Shown here piece after piece: positions 5,568 through 7,081 of a DNA stretch of 7,081 bases. The position numbers and the translations under genes are program-made. The DNA comes from Planctomycetota bacterium (GTDB taxonomy: Bacteria > Planctomycetota > Planctomycetia > Pirellulales > Thermoguttaceae). Where the stretch lies: contig JAEWUR010000609.1 of the NCBI GenBank assembly GCA_023397045.1, forward strand, positions 1 to 7,081. The letters run 5' to 3'. Within the stretch, counting starts at the first letter, position 1; the number at the start of each line of letters is the position of its first letter. The notes beneath the pieces are model-generated. The model had not been told where the DNA came from. It searched no databases and saw only the letters and a list, made by a program, of their open reading frames with translations.

Positions 5568-6542
5568 TCATTTTGCCTCCTGTGCATTCGTCCTGATTGT
5601 TTCGAGGATATTCTTCATTGCCAGTTGGCGAGCGTCGAGAATCGCCTGCCGGCTATACCACGCGGTATGGCTGGTTAGAATCACATTCCGACATTGACGC
5701 AATGATGAGTTGGCCGGAAGCACCTCGGGTTCATAGACGTCAAGTCCTGCGCCTGCCAGACATCCTGTGTTTAACGCAGTAGCCAGCGACTCGGAATCAA
5801 TCAGCCCTCCACGCGACACATTGACTAGGATCGCCGTAGGTTTCATCAGGGCAAGTGTTTGAGCGTTGATGATGTGCCGATTGTCCACTGTTATCGGGCA
5901 GTGGAGCGAAACGAGGTCTGCCTGATGAAGCAGCTCGTTCAGCGCAAGCGGCTCGATCCAGCCTGAAGCGTTCGTAACCACCGGATCATGATACACAATC
6001 CGAGGCGTTAGTTGCCGCATCATTTCGGCCAGTTTTCGTCCAATGCGACCAAGGCCGACGATTCCGAGCGTCAGGGTGCTCAACCGCTCCAACGGCAGCG
6101 GCGTAATGCTATTCCAACGGCCAGAAAGCAATACTTGTTGTGTGGAAAAGAGCTGCCTGTGGAGCGAGAGCAGCATGGCCATGGCGTGAACGGCGACTTC
6201 CTCGACACAATATTCCGGTGTATTCCGCACAACGATGCCTCGCTGGCGGGCCTTCTGAATATCCACATTATCCAACCCGATTCCCATGCGCTGAAACAAC
6301 TTGCACATGGGCGGCAAGGCGTCGATCACCTCGGCGTCGAAGGGCGCCGCTCCGAACAACACAGCATCGATCCTAGGCAAAGCGGCAATCCACTGCAACA
6401 GTTGTCGATGCTGCTCATCGCGCGACGGAGCAGGCTGCCCCCATGCCGGCGCCGACCACGTGATCCCCGCTCGGTCGAACGATTCGTGTTCGAACTCCGA
6501 TTCTTCAAGCCAATCGGCTACCAAGACATGCGGTTGGGACAT
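5568..6542 (-). CDS. D-isomer-specific 2-hydroxyacid dehydrogenase, NAD-binding
   Basis: Starting at ATG 6542, which has GAGG 8 nt upstream, the 324-residue protein shows the full family pattern. The Rossmann motif is GLGRIG (163-168), with Asp186 at the end of the next strand (YHDP), favouring NAD over NADP. Catalytic residues are Arg244 (VNVSRGG), Glu273 (DVYEPE) and His292 (TSHTAW), with the spacing known from 3-phosphoglycerate dehydrogenase. The catalytic-domain segment GIGLDNVD is also present. It interconverts 2-keto and D-2-hydroxy acids (glyoxylate/hydroxypyruvate reductase-like or CtBP-like); there is no ACT domain, so it is not a regulated SerA. It sits 37 bp downstream of the MFS gene on the same strand, probably as one unit, and converges on the BMC operon. 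Its substrate might be a keto acid from that pathway. GTG 6551 is an alternative start, but it overlaps the ribosome site. Confidence 0.93.
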   Translation of the reverse strand: MSQPHVLVADWLEESEFEHESFDRAGITWSAPAWGQPAPSRDEQHRQLLQWIAALPRIDAVLFGAAPFDAEVIDALPPMCKLFQRMGIGLDNVDIQKARQRGIVVRNTPEYCVEEVAVHAMAMLLSLHRQLFSTQQVLLSGRWNSITPLPLERLSTLTLGIVGLGRIGRKLAEMMRQLTPRIVYHDPVVTNASGWIEPLALNELLHQADLVSLHCPITVDNRHIINAQTLALMKPTAILVNVSRGGLIDSESLATALNTGCLAGAGLDVYEPEVLPANSSLRQCRNVILTSHTAWYSRQAILDARQLAMKNILETIRTNAQEAK

Positions 6543-6579
6543 CAAAGACACCTCGAAAATGATTGTATTGTTGCCAATG

Positions 6580-7081
6580 TCATGACGACGCTGTGCGGGA
6601 ATGCACGGTAAACCATATGCCGACTAACGCTAAAAGAGCGGCTGTCGTAATAAACATTGTTGGATAGGGTGGCAATCCGGCAAACGAGCTGTATTCGAGC
6701 ACGGCCCCGGCAATGGGAGCGCCCACCAATTGTCCGAAGTCTAATGTGGATAGTATTAAAATCGTCGCAAGGCCTCGATGTCCGGGCGGAAATGCGGAAA
6801 CGCCAACCACCAGCACCGGCGGAAAAAGGATCGAATAGAAACCTCCAAGCCCAATTCCGGGAAGCACCAATTGCCACTCCGAGCGCGCCAGCACGAACAT
6901 GGCCATACTTGCCGCCATGCCGGTCATGCCCAACAAAATAATGGGCCGAGCGCCAAATCGTTCGGACCAGCGGCGACTGAGAATCCGCGCCACGACGGCC
7001 GAAATGGAAAAAGCCGTGAAGTACAAACCAATTCGTGGAATATTCAGTTCCGCTGCATAGGTGCAAAGAAACACGGTTGGC
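6580..7081 (-). CDS. MFS transporter, C-terminal half (5' end off the window)
   Basis: The visible 166 residues hold about five and a half membrane segments: the end of one helix (VFLCTYAAEL), then helices around GLYFTAFSISAVVARIL, IILLGMTGMAASMAMFVLA, LVLPGIGLGGFYSILF, ATILILSTLDFGQLVGAPIAG and MFITTAALLALVGIWFTV. A basic loop RRWSERFGARP follows the second of these, like the MFS loop motif repeated in the C-terminal half. Together they match helices 7-12 of a 12-helix major facilitator. The N-terminal half and start lie beyond the right edge, and the frame is open to it. It is the likely permease for the substrate or a product of the neighbouring enzymes; specificity cannot be deduced. Confidence 0.85.
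   Translation of the reverse strand, partial: PTVFLCTYAAELNIPRIGLYFTAFSISAVVARILSRRWSERFGARPIILLGMTGMAASMAMFVLARSEWQLVLPGIGLGGFYSILFPPVLVVGVSAFPPGHRGLATILILSTLDFGQLVGAPIAGAVLEYSSFAGLPPYPTMFITTAALLALVGIWFTVHSRTASS

Noticed and set aside
5555..5600. Terminator between the convergent genes
   Set aside because: T-rich stretches are present but I find no GC-rich stem next to them on either strand.
6012..6611. 199-residue plus-strand open frame opposite the dehydrogenase
   Set aside because: It is antisense to a gene with intact catalytic motifs, and its composition is rich in His, Arg and Gln as expected for a shadow frame.

Overview
The window reads as a compact catabolic locus from a moderately GC-rich bacterium (about 55% G+C by eye). 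I lean to Planctomycetota or a relative. The reasons are a Tat-type leader (NRRQFLR) on an amidohydrolase, the mix of enolase-superfamily, creatininase and DapA/NanA-family genes, and a bacterial microcompartment (BMC) shell gene. No rRNA, housekeeping gene or other taxonomic marker is present, so this is inference.

Layout: two minus-strand genes occupy the left side, a 3'-truncated amidohydrolase-2 family protein with a twin-arginine leader (1-1151) and a GntR/FCD-family regulator (1213-1938). An 83-bp divergent region (1939-2021) holds a strong sigma70-like promoter for the regulator and two similar 13-bp boxes 21 bp apart. To its right a tight plus-strand operon runs: NAL/DHDPS-family aldolase or lyase (2022-3035), tandem BMC-domain shell protein (3032-3667), mandelate racemase/muconate lactonizing enzyme-type enolase-superfamily protein (3664-4773) and creatininase-family amidohydrolase (4778-5554). 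The first three genes overlap by 4 bp (ATGA) and the fourth follows after 4 bp behind a strong Shine-Dalgarno. Thirteen bases further, two minus-strand genes converge on the operon: a D-2-hydroxyacid dehydrogenase (5568-6542) preceded by the C-terminal half of an MFS transporter (6580 to beyond the right edge).

How they may work together (inference): an MFS permease imports a small acid, lactone or amide. The amidohydrolase and creatininase-type enzyme open C-N or ester bonds. The enolase-superfamily enzyme dehydrates or isomerises a carboxylate. The NAL-type lyase cleaves a 2-keto acid to pyruvate plus an aldehyde, and the dehydrogenase interconverts a 2-keto and a 2-hydroxy acid. An FCD-type GntR regulator fits sugar-acid or carboxylate control.

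The most notable point is a solitary tandem BMC shell gene translationally coupled to the lyase. The lyase ends in a Gly/Pro-rich linker plus a short amphipathic helix of the kind that targets cargo into microcompartments. No signature aldehyde dehydrogenase, BMC-H or BMC-P gene lies in the window. This may be an undescribed microcompartment type or a part of one whose other shell genes lie elsewhere.
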